Assembly (NCBI GenBank): GCA_022566355.1
Contig: JADFJB010000078.1
Coordinates: 1-23,042 of the forward strand
DNA from: a candidate division KSB1 bacterium
GTDB lineage: Bacteria > Zhuqueibacterota > JdFR-76 > DREG01
Length of the DNA: 23,042 bases
Direction: 5' to 3'
Shown here: positions 1-8,049 of the stretch, piece after piece
Layout of the letters: every line of letters begins with the position of its first letter
Numbering within the stretch: position 1 is the first letter of the stretch
Notes under the pieces: generated by a model
Databases searched by the model: none
The model's input: the letters and a program-made list of their open reading frames with translations, nothing else
What the model was told of the DNA's origin: nothing
Program-made: the position numbers and the translations under genes

Positions 1-115
1 ATTTCAGCCTGATCACTTCTCAGTAAGACAAAATAAAAATATTATTTCCGATTCGCGTAAGAATCATTGTGTAGCCACACCCTGCAAAAACCTCCATAAA
101 TCCAGTATATGAATC

Positions 116-316
116 ATGGAGAGATTTTACAGTCTGAAAACAGCAGCCGATAAGTTAGACATTTCGATACGGACGTTACGCAGAATTATCGAAAACGAAG
201 ATATTGAAGTCTATTAGGTCGGTAACAGACTCAGGCTGTCAGAGTCTCAATTAAAATCCATGATCAAGCCGCAAAAGTCGGCTAAGACCATCGTGGATGA
301 AATATTGAATGCATAA
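116..316 (+). pseudogene. excisionase-like (helix-turn-helix) gene with in-frame TAG
   Basis: An open frame starts at ATG 116 and would give a 66-residue protein ending at TAA 314-316, but codon 34 is TAG (215-217). The N-terminal half (MERFYSLKTAADKLDIS, then RTLRRII) has the look of the MerR/excisionase-type winged helix used by phage Xis proteins; after the stop the same frame continues with VGNRLRLSESQLKSM, the expected 'wing' of this family, so the reading frame itself is intact. The stop sits where the family usually has a basic residue, so a single base change (for example AAG or CAG to TAG) would explain it. It lies 15 bp upstream of the recombinase at 332, the usual xis-int order. 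Function is inferred from motif and neighbour. A real sequencing error at this base is the main alternative. Confidence 0.6.
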
Positions 317-331
317 ATCCATGGAGGGTGT

Positions 332-1021
332 ATGGCTACGATACGGAAGGTAAAGGGAAGAAAAAAAGAAACATACGAACTTGATTACTATAATCAGAAT
401 GGAAAACGCGTTCGGAAGATGCTTTACGTTGACGAGAAGACTGCTGAACGCATTCGGAAAGAAATGGAACTTCGCGTTGAAAGGATTAAACTTGGTATTG
501 AGAAATCACCAATGGAATCACCCTATTTCAAATTATTCATTCCCGAATACTTAAAATACAAGGAAGGTGTTGTATCATATGGAACTGTAAAACGAGAAAA
601 ATTCACTCTTCATAGATTCCTGAAGTTTTTGGGTAATAAGCGGCTTTCAGAAATTTCGATTAAGACTATTGATGACTATTCCGTTCAAATGCGAAAAGAA
701 TTAAGTGAAGCAACCGTCGGAATTGAATTACGTCATTTAAAGGCAGCACTTAATACAGCCAAACGATGGGAATACATTGCAAAAAACCCTCTTGTAGGAT
801 ATAAAATTCCTGATGGCGCACCGCAGCATATTAGAGTATTATCTAAAGATGAGATATCAAAATTATTCTCAGTTGTCGATGATACTGAAATGGAAGATGT
901 TTTGCGTATCTATCTCTCAACCGGAGCAAGACGTGCCGAACTTCTTAAGCCTAAGTTTAGATGGGACAACGTCGATTTTAAAAATAATAGGATTAGATTG
1001 CAGACCTTGGGCGATAAGTGA
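332..1021 (+). pseudogene. tyrosine recombinase/integrase, C-terminally truncated
   Basis: ATG 332 follows a good ribosome site (GGAGGG, 323-328 region). The 229-residue product has an Arm-like N-terminus (about 1-60), a SAM-like core-binding domain (about 65-165, with TVGIELRHLKAALNTAKRW and KNPLVGY), and the beginning of the catalytic domain: STGARRAELL carries the first catalytic Arg, followed by WDNVDFKNNRI. The family then needs Lys, HxxR, His/Trp and the nucleophile Tyr over another ~130 residues; all are missing, and the frame ends at TGA 1019-1021. Beyond about 1000 the sequence instead reads, on the other strand, as the secreted protein at 917-2563. So the enzyme cannot be active. 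It looks like the remnant of an integrated element whose body has been lost, or an assembly join. Confidence 0.85.
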
Positions 1022-2563
1022 GCCATCAACAATTAAGCTGGTTGCTAATTGGAACTTAACCGTGACGCCAGATTCTATATTCAGAGTAATACCGTTTTGG
1101 ACTGTAATAGAATTCTGAACAATATAAGGACTTCCAGCTATCCAGCCATGAGATGAATCAACAAAACAAACATCATCAAAATGCAGTGTGTAACCAGTTG
1201 ATACCTTATTCCAGGTTAATCCCCCATCCATGGTTTTTAAAACCAACCCCTCATCACCAACTATCCAACCAATTAATCTATCTAAAAAAATAAGATCTCG
1301 TAATTTAAATGAAACCCCACTTTCTTGCGTTATCCAAGTTTGACCACCATCACTGGTCTTTTTTATGAGTCCGCCTCTGCCAATTCCCCACCCGACCTCA
1401 TTGTCGACAAAGTGAAGTTTAAGAATTTCAAATGGTAAATCCGAAATTTGTTTAAACCACGAAGCCCCCCCATCTGTGGTCTTTGCAATAAATAAATCTT
1501 TATTAGATGGAAAATTCGTACCAGCAACCCAACCGGTTTCTGCATCGACAAAATCAACAGTATTTAACCGATCAATGCCAGGAGCGAAAATGTTTACTGT
1601 TTTATTTTCCCAATTCCGGCCACCATCGATACTATGATTTAAACTTGACCATATTTCTTGCTGATTAATAAAAAAAGCGGATTTGTACCTCTTGGTGGAT
1701 ACCATTTCCCAATTTGTCCCACCATCTGTTGTTTTGTAAATTCCACGGTTCATCCAATCGTCGGCCAACACAATGCATGTATCAGGACTAAACGGGTATA
1801 CAATACCCGTCATGGCACTTGGCGTTTCTAACCAGCTTAAGCCGCCATCTTCTGTTCGCATTACTCTTACCAACTGGTAATCTGAATTTTCTAAACCGCT
1901 CGCCCAACCATACGTTGTATCCACTAAACTGAATTTGGTATATGCGGCAAGTGTGGAGTCACGTGTCCAGGATTGACCTCCATCAAGTGTTTTGAAGGCA
2001 AAACTTTGCCATCCCCCTATCCAGCCTCGATTGGCATCCCTGAAAGAGAGTTTAAGGTCGTATTCCCTATCATGGATGGATTGATCTTGTGCTTGCTCGG
2101 TCCAGGTATCACCACCGTCACTGGTATACCACAAATTAGAATTTCCAATAACCCAGCCAATTTTAGAATCAATAAATTGTATGTCGTGTCCTCTGTATGG
2201 AGAATCTTGAAATACTTGTTGCCAGGTGAGCCCGCCATCTTTCGTTCTATAAATACCATATTTCCTGTCGTTGAACTGATGGCTTCCGAGGCCAAAACCA
2301 GTATTTTCACTAACGAAATATATATTTGCAAATATTACATCTGTTGGAATACGTTCCCAGGATTCACCACCATTGGTTGTTTTGTAAATATTGGCAGACC
2401 TCGGTATGAAAAATCCAGTCAACTTGTTTACAAAAAGTATTTGATTGATACCATCCCCCTGCGGTTTGGGATTGAGCCATTCCCAAACTTGACTTAAACC
2501 AGGTGAAACAGAACATAATATAGTTGCAAAAAATATTGACGAGCTTAATAGTAGTTTTATCAA
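917..2563 (-). CDS. secreted YCF48-like repeat protein, C-terminus lost
   Basis: The start is TTG at 2563, with AGGAGA about 14 bp upstream; no in-frame ATG precedes it. Residues 1-24 form a signal peptide (KLLLSSSIFFATILCSVSPG). The body has ten T-x-D/N-G-G-x-x-W motifs (TTNGGESW, TKDGGLTW, TSDGGDTW, TEDGGLSW, TTDGGASW and so on), the hallmark of YCF48/BNR-type beta-propeller repeats, alternating with GWxxG motifs. Around residues 485-528 it turns into a beta-helix-like segment (NGITLNIESGVTVKFQ, then VDGSLIAQG), typical of the next domain in large secreted FCB proteins. From about residue 529 (below ~980) the frame runs antisense through the recombinase gene, so the last ~20 residues are not native. 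Probably an exported or surface protein; the sorting domain that would say which is missing. The specific role is unknown. Confidence 0.75.
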   Translation of the reverse strand: MIKLLLSSSIFFATILCSVSPGLSQVWEWLNPKPQGDGINQILFVNKLTGFFIPRSANIYKTTNGGESWERIPTDVIFANIYFVSENTGFGLGSHQFNDRKYGIYRTKDGGLTWQQVFQDSPYRGHDIQFIDSKIGWVIGNSNLWYTSDGGDTWTEQAQDQSIHDREYDLKLSFRDANRGWIGGWQSFAFKTLDGGQSWTRDSTLAAYTKFSLVDTTYGWASGLENSDYQLVRVMRTEDGGLSWLETPSAMTGIVYPFSPDTCIVLADDWMNRGIYKTTDGGTNWEMVSTKRYKSAFFINQQEIWSSLNHSIDGGRNWENKTVNIFAPGIDRLNTVDFVDAETGWVAGTNFPSNKDLFIAKTTDGGASWFKQISDLPFEILKLHFVDNEVGWGIGRGGLIKKTSDGGQTWITQESGVSFKLRDLIFLDRLIGWIVGDEGLVLKTMDGGLTWNKVSTGYTLHFDDVCFVDSSHGWIAGSPYIVQNSITVQNGITLNIESGVTVKFQLATSLIVDGSLIAQGLQSNPIIFKIDVVPSKLRLKKFGTSCSG

Positions 2564-3007
2564 TTTACTTTTCCAAATTCTCCTTTTTCATTAAATCGAA
2601 AAATATACTTTAAGTTTCCCGATTGAAAAACAATTAAGGTACAGAGTATCTTTTATTATTTTTATTACTAATTAATTACGTTAATGTCCATCAGGAAAAC
2701 CCTGAAAAATGGGTTCGAAAACCCTTAACCTGGCATCAGGAAATGGATGATTATATTAGCTATTTCCCCTGAACTATTGTAAAAGGAATGCCTATTGCGC
2801 AAAATAATTAGCCATGAACTGTTAAACCAATCACACGTTGAACTTGCAATTTACCCATCGTCTTTTCCCCAAAGTCCTGTTCAAATATCTCAGTGGTAAA
2901 TTTATTCATAGCCTATTCATTCACATCTTAGTACTTGCTTCCAGTAAGAAAAGCAAATATATTCAATAAATTTAAATGATCATTTATCAAAATAACAGGA
3001 AATAAAA
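2564..3007. other. intergenic region with three small hairpins
   Basis: No convincing gene is seen between the divergent genes. Three short inverted repeats lie close together: TCAGG/CCTGA (2691-2705), GGGTT-CGAA-AACCC (2711-2724, a perfect palindromic arm pair), and TCAGG..AAAT/ATTTCC..CCTGA (2736-2772). Read on the - strand the middle hairpin has a TTCG loop and is followed by ATTTTT, which looks like an intrinsic terminator, but no - strand gene lies upstream of it. Promoters for both flanking genes must be here; I could not assign boxes with confidence. Confidence 0.4.
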
Positions 3008-4540
3008 TTGGCTCGCCTGCACGAATATCAAGGGAAAGAATTACTAAAACAACACAAAATCTCTACTCCCCATGGCAGATTGGCAAACAGTATAGATGAG
3101 GTCGAAGAGATACTCACTGAAATAGGATTTCCCGCAGTTTTAAAGGCCCAGGTATGGTCTACAAAACGGGCGAAAATGGGAGGAATTCAATTTGCTGATA
3201 CTTTGGAAAGTGCGTTAGAAAGTGCAGAAAAACTGTTCAAATTAAAGGTGAGTCATTTCCAGGTTGATTCTGTTCTCGTCGAAGAGAAATTGGACATTCT
3301 ATCTGAGTATTATTGCGGCCTTATTATCGATGATTCAAAAAAACAACCGGTGATGATCTTCAGCAGCGTGGGGGGTAGCGGGATCGAAGAAATTGCACAA
3401 GAACATCCTGACAAAGTCAGCTCTATAGGTATCGATCCGGCTGAAGGATTTCGCAATCATCATGCTCGTAATTTGGTTCGCAAAACTGGTATATCCGGAA
3501 AACTGCAATCCCAACTTGCAGATATTCTAACCAAGTTGTACATAGTTGCGAAGAAATATGAGGCCAGATCAGCCGAAATTAATCCTATCGTCTTAACCAA
3601 AGATAACCGGCTGATGGCTGTCGATTGTCGCATTACTGTCGATGATTATGCAGTTTTTCGCCATCCGGAATTAGGCATCGAGATTGCCCGGGAGTTTGAC
3701 CGTCCGCCTTCCAAACTAGATCATATTGCTTATGATGTTGAAAAAAACGACTATCGCGGCACATTTTATTTTATTCAATTGGAGCGAGAATTTGAAAAAA
3801 GTCAAAGGTATATAGGATTCCATGGCGCAGGTGGTGGTGGATCGATGATGTCAATGGATGCGGTACTAAAGTGCGGTTTTAAGATCGCAAATTTTACCGA
3901 CACCAGCGGTAACCCACCCGCTTCGAAGGTCTATCGGGCTGCAAAAATTATCTTAGCTCAAAAAAATATCATAGCCTATTTTGGCTCCGGATCAGGCGTG
4001 GCCAGTCAGGAGCAATTTCACTCCGCCCGTGGATTGGTAAAAGCTTTTCGGGAAGAAAATTTAGCCATTCCAACCGTCATCCGTTTAGGAGGCAACCAGG
4101 AAGACCTGGCCGTTGAAATTCTGGAAAATTATACACAAGATCTGCCGGCGCCCGTGGAAGGTTACAAGAAAGATGATTCAGCTGATTTCTGCGCTGAAAG
4201 GTTGAAGACGCTTGTGGATGAATTTGATTATTCTAAAGACAGCCGAAAGAAATCAACAGTAAAAAGAGATTTTTCGGAACCCTATCGTTTTGAAACGTTA
4301 ACGGGTGAGATTACTTACGACCATGCATTATGTATGAATTGTGATTCAAAAGCATGTATTACCGCGTGCGGACCGCAAATTTTGAAATTAGAAAACAACA
4401 AACCTGTTTTAGCAATTACTACTGAGGAAGCAAAAAAAGGGAAGTGTACCGAATGCCTTGCATGCGAAATTGAATGTGAATTTCATGGTAATAAAGGTGC
4501 ATATATTTCACTTCCGATTAAAGGACTTGATGGAGCTTAA
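3008..4540 (+). CDS. succinyl-CoA-synthetase-beta-like acyl-CoA ligase fused to a ferredoxin domain
   Basis: Starts at TTG 3008 after CAGGA; MARLHEYQGKELLKQH matches the usual SCS-beta N-terminus, which fixes the start. Residues 1-235 are the ATP-grasp part: AEINP (E190, N192) and D206 in AVDCRITVDDYAVFRHP fit the Mg-nucleotide site, while the usual GGRGKAGG loop is altered to STKRAKMGG. Residues 268-372 are the CoA-ligase flavodoxin-like domain (FHGAGGGG, then FGSGSGVASQ). Normal SCS-beta stops near residue 390; here a linker and a ferredoxin-like domain follow: C442-x2-C445-x4-C450-x3-C454 and C480-x2-C483-x2-C486-x3-C490, enough for two [4Fe-4S] clusters. The family forms acyl-CoA from a carboxylic acid, CoA and ATP/GTP with an alpha subunit, encoded 27 bp downstream. 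Substrate is not known; neighbours point to a citrate-like acid. The cluster could carry electrons, sense redox state, or be structural. Confidence 0.85.
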   Translation: MARLHEYQGKELLKQHKISTPHGRLANSIDEVEEILTEIGFPAVLKAQVWSTKRAKMGGIQFADTLESALESAEKLFKLKVSHFQVDSVLVEEKLDILSEYYCGLIIDDSKKQPVMIFSSVGGSGIEEIAQEHPDKVSSIGIDPAEGFRNHHARNLVRKTGISGKLQSQLADILTKLYIVAKKYEARSAEINPIVLTKDNRLMAVDCRITVDDYAVFRHPELGIEIAREFDRPPSKLDHIAYDVEKNDYRGTFYFIQLEREFEKSQRYIGFHGAGGGGSMMSMDAVLKCGFKIANFTDTSGNPPASKVYRAAKIILAQKNIIAYFGSGSGVASQEQFHSARGLVKAFREENLAIPTVIRLGGNQEDLAVEILENYTQDLPAPVEGYKKDDSADFCAERLKTLVDEFDYSKDSRKKSTVKRDFSEPYRFETLTGEITYDHALCMNCDSKACITACGPQILKLENNKPVLAITTEEAKKGKCTECLACEIECEFHGNKGAYISLPIKGLDGA

Positions 4541-4567
4541 TAGGAATATCCACTGGATATCAATGAG

Positions 4568-5476
4568 ATGGCAATATTAATAGATCAAACTAACAAGGTT
4601 ATTGTGCAGGGGATTACGGGCCGCGAAGGCATGGCTCGTACCGAGCTGATGATGGGATATGGCACACAAGTTATTGCCGGTGTGACTCCCGGAAAAGGAG
4701 GAATGGAGGTTCTGGGAGTGGCAGTTTATGATACTGTCGATGAATGTGTGGAGAAATTCGGACAGGTTGATATCAGCGTCATTTTTGTTCCAGCTCCCCT
4801 GGTGAAAGATGCGGCTATTGAAGCTTTTGATGCCGGCATTAAATTTATTGTCATTGTTCCGGATCGGGTACCAATTTGGGATGTCCTGGAAATCGCGAGT
4901 AAAGCCAAACAAACGGGGGGAAGATTTGTTGGCCCCAATACCCTGGGTTTATTAAGTCCAGGGAAAGCAGTGCTTGGGATGATTGGAGGACGCGCAGAGT
5001 CAGCCAGGAAATGGTTCAAACAGGGGTCTGTTGGCATTTCATCTCGCAGCGGAGGAATCACCTCATCCATAGCCTATTATTTAAGCCAGGCCGGGGTTGG
5101 ACTTAGCACGATCGTCCATGTAGGTGGTGATGCCATTGTTGGCACTCCTCATCCTGATGTCATGCAGCTATTTGAAGAGGACCCGGAAACTGAAGCTGTA
5201 GTACTGTTTGGTGAAATAGGTACATCTCAAGAGGAGCAAGTTGCCGATCTCATCGAGGCTGGTAAATTTACAAAGCCTTTGGTCGCTTTTATTGGCGGCA
5301 AAGCCGCAAAAGAGGGCACGCGTTTTTCGCACGCTGGTGCAATTATTGAAGGTGGCCGGGGTACGTATGAAGGAAAAGTACGCAGGCTTCGAGAAGTGGG
5401 TGTAACCATAGTAGAATCTTTCAATGATATCCCCGAAGCAACAACTGAAGTCTTACGAAAAATCCATTCAAACTAA
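4568..5476 (+). CDS. succinyl-CoA-synthetase-alpha-like subunit
   Basis: A full-length 302-residue homolog of SCS-alpha/ATP-citrate-lyase-type subunits. The N-terminal CoA-binding Rossmann domain has QGITGREG (14-21) and GVTPGKGG (38-45). VGPNTLGLLSPG (121-132) matches the GPN-x-x-G-x-x-x-P-G loop. The phosphohistidine is H255 in FSHAGAI, and E216 in FGEIGT matches the Glu that positions it, so the catalytic core is complete. It would accept phosphate from ATP bound by the beta partner and pass it to the acid. Gap of 27 bp from the beta gene and 18 bp to the lyase gene indicates one transcript. Homologs with this fold use succinate, malate (malate thiokinase) or citrate (citryl-CoA synthetase); the sequence alone does not decide, but the following lyase favours a citrate- or methylcitrate-like substrate. 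Confidence 0.88.
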   Translation: MAILIDQTNKVIVQGITGREGMARTELMMGYGTQVIAGVTPGKGGMEVLGVAVYDTVDECVEKFGQVDISVIFVPAPLVKDAAIEAFDAGIKFIVIVPDRVPIWDVLEIASKAKQTGGRFVGPNTLGLLSPGKAVLGMIGGRAESARKWFKQGSVGISSRSGGITSSIAYYLSQAGVGLSTIVHVGGDAIVGTPHPDVMQLFEEDPETEAVVLFGEIGTSQEEQVADLIEAGKFTKPLVAFIGGKAAKEGTRFSHAGAIIEGGRGTYEGKVRRLREVGVTIVESFNDIPEATTEVLRKIHSN

Positions 5477-5494
5477 ATAAGATAGAGAAATGCG

Positions 5495-6271
5495 ATGGAA
5501 GAAAATAAGTGGCAGACAAAAATAACGAAGATTGAACCGAATCGGATTCAGATTCGTGGTTACTCGGTTGATGAATTAATGGGAAAGGTTTCATTTTCCC
5601 AGGCTATTTACCTGGTCATCAAAGGAGATTTACCCTCAAAAGAAATAGGCCAGCTTATGGATGCCATATTGGTTTCCTCAATCGATCATGGTGTTACACC
5701 GCCTTCAACGATAGCAGCTTTAACTGCTGCTTCAACCGGGGCATCGCTAAATGCTGCATTGGCTGCGGGTATTTTATCCATCAACAAACATCATGGCGGC
5801 GCTGTGGAAGGCTGCATGAAGTTTTTATATGAAATCAAAAGCTGCCTGACTGACAAGGGACTCAACACAGAATCAGCTACCATTGAGATCATCACAAGTT
5901 ATCGGGAAAATAAAAAGAGAATTCCAGGTTTTGGGCATCGATTGCATACGGAAGATCCACGCAGTGTGGCGCTTTTTAATTTATCAGACTCCTTGCATTT
6001 GTCCGGGCAATTTGTTAAAATTGCACGTTGTGCTGAAGTAAGTCTACCGGAAATTGTTAATCGGAAACTACCTTTAAATGTGGATGGTGCAATTGCGGCG
6101 CTATTATGCGAGCTTGAATTTCCAATAGAGTTGGCAAACGCCTTTTTTATTATGGCACGAGTACCTGGTTTAATATCACATATCTATGAAGAGCAGTCCC
6201 AACAAAGACCCATGAGACATATCAATTCAAAAGAAAGTGAATATAGCGGGCCGGAAAACTTAAAAATATAG
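5495..6271 (+). CDS. citryl-CoA lyase-like enzyme (citrate synthase fold)
   Basis: 258 residues, the short form seen in stand-alone citryl-CoA lyases rather than ~430-residue citrate synthases. All three citrate-synthase-type catalytic residues are visible: His in NKHHGGAVEG (H100), His in PGFGHRLH (H148) and Asp in LNVDGAIAALL (D197). The NVDG form resembles citryl-CoA lyase and the C-terminal module of ATP-citrate lyase, while citrate synthases usually have NVDF. R222 in ARVPGL and RPM near residue 238 fit the acid- and CoA-binding arginines. The expected reaction is reversible cleavage of an acyl-CoA such as citryl-CoA to acetyl-CoA and oxaloacetate. Its place 18 bp after the ligase alpha subunit fits a two-step ATP-driven cleavage. 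A Si-type synthase for another 2-oxoacid is possible. Confidence 0.8.
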   Translation: MEENKWQTKITKIEPNRIQIRGYSVDELMGKVSFSQAIYLVIKGDLPSKEIGQLMDAILVSSIDHGVTPPSTIAALTAASTGASLNAALAAGILSINKHHGGAVEGCMKFLYEIKSCLTDKGLNTESATIEIITSYRENKKRIPGFGHRLHTEDPRSVALFNLSDSLHLSGQFVKIARCAEVSLPEIVNRKLPLNVDGAIAALLCELEFPIELANAFFIMARVPGLISHIYEEQSQQRPMRHINSKESEYSGPENLKI

Positions 6272-6307
6272 CAACTGTTCAGACTGTCAAACAGGCGGAA
6301 CAGTTGC
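6271..6307 (+). repeat. intra-operon stem-loop after the lyase gene
   Basis: GCAACTGTTC (6271-6280) and GAACAGTTGC (6298-6307) form a perfect 10-bp stem with a 17-base loop that itself contains CTGT/ACAG. It begins on the last base of the lyase stop codon and sits 34 bp before the next start. No T-run follows, so it is more like an mRNA processing or stability element, or a partial attenuator, than a terminator. Confidence 0.55.
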
Positions 6308-6340
6308 AACAGAAAATTCTTATTCCAATATGAGGTTAAC

Positions 6341-6874
6341 ATGTCAGAAAACATCCTTGCAATGATTCCGGAATTTAATGAAATACGTGATCCGCAACTT
6401 CGAGAAAAATCCATTGCCGTGTGGCAAGAAGCCATGGAATATCGCAATTGGACCACTGAGGAAATAACTTCCATTCCATTTACATTACTGGTGGATAATG
6501 TAAAAATTACGTATTTAGAGCATGTCCGAACAGTCTGCAAAATGTGTATTGCTTGTGATAAAATCCTGACCGAAGCTTATGCAGAGCGGAAAACTCCTGT
6601 AAATCGTGACTATTTAATTGCCGGCGCACTGTTAGCGGATGTGGGGAAATTATATGAATATGAAAAAAAAGATGGAAAAGTCGTCAAAAGTCATCATGGA
6701 AAATATTTAAGACATCCATTTACCGGGGTGGCTTTGGGGTTCAAGCATGGCTTACCGGAAGAGGTTTTACACCTTGCTGCGGTTCATTCCAAAGAAGGGG
6801 AGGACTTTAAAAGATCGCCGGAGGCCATCATTTTACACCATGCTGATTTTATTGATTTTGAATTAGTTAAGTGA
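6341..6874 (+). CDS. HD-fold protein with altered HD motif
   Basis: 177 residues resembling HD-domain phosphohydrolases. The first His is H61 in YLEHVRTV; the motif that gives the family its name reads LLADVGKLYEYE (A99-D100) instead of HD-x-GK; later family positions are present, H125 in LRHPFTG, H149 in AVHSKEG and D169 in LHHADF. HD enzymes bind metals through H...HD...D and hydrolyse phosphoesters, often nucleotides. Loss of the middle His would weaken or remove one metal ligand, so this may be a non-catalytic regulator, or may use another His. ATG 6341 follows TGAGG. It lies between two enzyme genes of the cluster, 69 bp after the lyase and 62 bp before the dehydrogenase, so it is probably functionally tied to them. 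No substrate can be named. Confidence 0.7.
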   Translation: MSENILAMIPEFNEIRDPQLREKSIAVWQEAMEYRNWTTEEITSIPFTLLVDNVKITYLEHVRTVCKMCIACDKILTEAYAERKTPVNRDYLIAGALLADVGKLYEYEKKDGKVVKSHHGKYLRHPFTGVALGFKHGLPEEVLHLAAVHSKEGEDFKRSPEAIILHHADFIDFELVK

Positions 6875-6936
6875 TTGATTTAGATTAGACTATCAGAGTT
6901 GAAATGAACCTATAAATACGGAGCCATTGAAAAACG

Positions 6937-8049
6937 ATGTATAAAATTGCAGTTCTTCCCGGAGACGGTGTCGGCAAAGAGGTAATGGAGGCGGCATTAC
7001 TTGTTTTAAATAAAATGAATTTCGAAGCAGAATATAAATATGGAGATATTGGCTGGAAGTTTTGGTGCAAAGAAGGGTGTCCATTACCGGACCGGACTAT
7101 TCAATTGCTAAAAGAGACGGACGTCTGTTTGTTTGGAGCCATTACTTCCAAACCAAAAGAAGAAGCCCAGATGGAGCTTATTCCGGAATTACAGGACAAA
7201 GGGCTGGTTTATAGCAGCCCAATTGTGGGACTCAGGCAACTGTTTAACCTGCACACCAATTTACGGCCCTGTAAAGCGTTTGCGGGTAATCCTTTGAATT
7301 ATCGTGACGGTATTGACCTGGTCGTATTCAGAGAAAATACCGAAGATCTTTATGTTGGAATCGAATATCATCCACTGCCTGCGGAATTAATGGAAGTTTT
7401 AAATACGACACACCCTAAAATGAAAAGGTTTGCCGACGTTCCATTAGAAGATATTGCCATTTCTTTGAGACTGTTGACTCGAAAAGGATGTCAAAGTATC
7501 GCCCGGCAAGCATTTAATTATGCAAAAAAACATGGTTACAAGACAGTAACAGTCGTAGAAAAACCAAATGTGGTGCGCGAAACCAGCGGATTGATGGTGC
7601 GCGAAACCCGCAAGATTGCGAAAGATTTTCCCGGCATTGATTTGTGGGAGGCAAATATCGATGCGATGACAATGTGGCTGGTTAAGAATCCGCAGGATTA
7701 TGGTATTCTGTTATCTACCAACATGTTCGGCGATATCATATCCGATCTCAGCGCTCAACTTGTGGGTGGGTTAGGATTTGCCAGCAGCGGAAATATTGGC
7801 GATAACTATGCCGTGTTTGAACCGACTCATGGCTCGGCACCCAAATACGCAGGTCAGTATAAAGTCAATCCTATGGCAATGTTACTGACAACTAAGTTGA
7901 TGTTTGATTACCTGGGTGAAAAGCAACACGCTGAGGTATTGGAAAAAGCGATCGGCAGAGTGATTCAGGAAGGTAAAGTTAGAACTTATGATATGGGCGG
8001 TAACAACAGTACAATGGAAGTCGCTGAAGCAGTAGCTAATTATTTGTAG
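6937..8049 (+). CDS. isocitrate/isopropylmalate-type dehydrogenase
   Basis: 370 residues, full length for the beta-decarboxylating dehydrogenase family. Visible sites: LPGDGVG (7-13); R100, R110 (NLRP) and R132 (FRENTEDLYVGIEY, with Y139) for the carboxylates; K209 in VEKPNVVR; D242, D266 and D270 (NMFGDIISDL) for the metal. HGSAPKYAGQYKVNP (299-311) has the K303-Y304 pair typical of NADP-dependent isocitrate dehydrogenase of the E. coli type, so NADP is favoured. The substrate loop reads S94-P95-I96-V97-G98-L99-R100: the Ser of isocitrate dehydrogenases is kept, but the Asn two residues on is Ile, so the exact substrate (isocitrate, a homolog or methylisocitrate) is open. The reaction is oxidation and decarboxylation of a 2-hydroxyacid, reversible in principle. 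Its 3' end is duplicated downstream. Confidence 0.85.
   Translation: MYKIAVLPGDGVGKEVMEAALLVLNKMNFEAEYKYGDIGWKFWCKEGCPLPDRTIQLLKETDVCLFGAITSKPKEEAQMELIPELQDKGLVYSSPIVGLRQLFNLHTNLRPCKAFAGNPLNYRDGIDLVVFRENTEDLYVGIEYHPLPAELMEVLNTTHPKMKRFADVPLEDIAISLRLLTRKGCQSIARQAFNYAKKHGYKTVTVVEKPNVVRETSGLMVRETRKIAKDFPGIDLWEANIDAMTMWLVKNPQDYGILLSTNMFGDIISDLSAQLVGGLGFASSGNIGDNYAVFEPTHGSAPKYAGQYKVNPMAMLLTTKLMFDYLGEKQHAEVLEKAIGRVIQEGKVRTYDMGGNNSTMEVAEAVANYL

Noticed and set aside
1973-2497. 174-codon + strand open frame
   Set aside because: It is antisense to the YCF48-repeat protein, whose repeats give clear coding evidence on the - strand.
2711-2724. GGGTTCGAAAACCC as a tRNA T-arm
   Set aside because: No acceptor, D or anticodon arms are found around it; it is a free palindrome.
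2691-2772. Hairpin cluster as a riboswitch before the ligase gene
   Set aside because: The stems are short, more than 200 bp from the start codon, and match no riboswitch core I know.
3008-5476. Plain housekeeping succinyl-CoA synthetase (sucCD)
   Set aside because: The beta subunit has an extra 8-Cys domain and an altered GGRGKAGG loop, and the genes sit with a citryl-CoA-lyase-like enzyme and PrpD, so the housekeeping label is not justified.
3008-6271. ATP-citrate lyase (aclA/aclB)
   Set aside because: The ligase and lyase parts are separate genes of SCS and short lyase length, not the fused AclA-type subunit that carries the citrate-synthase-like domain.
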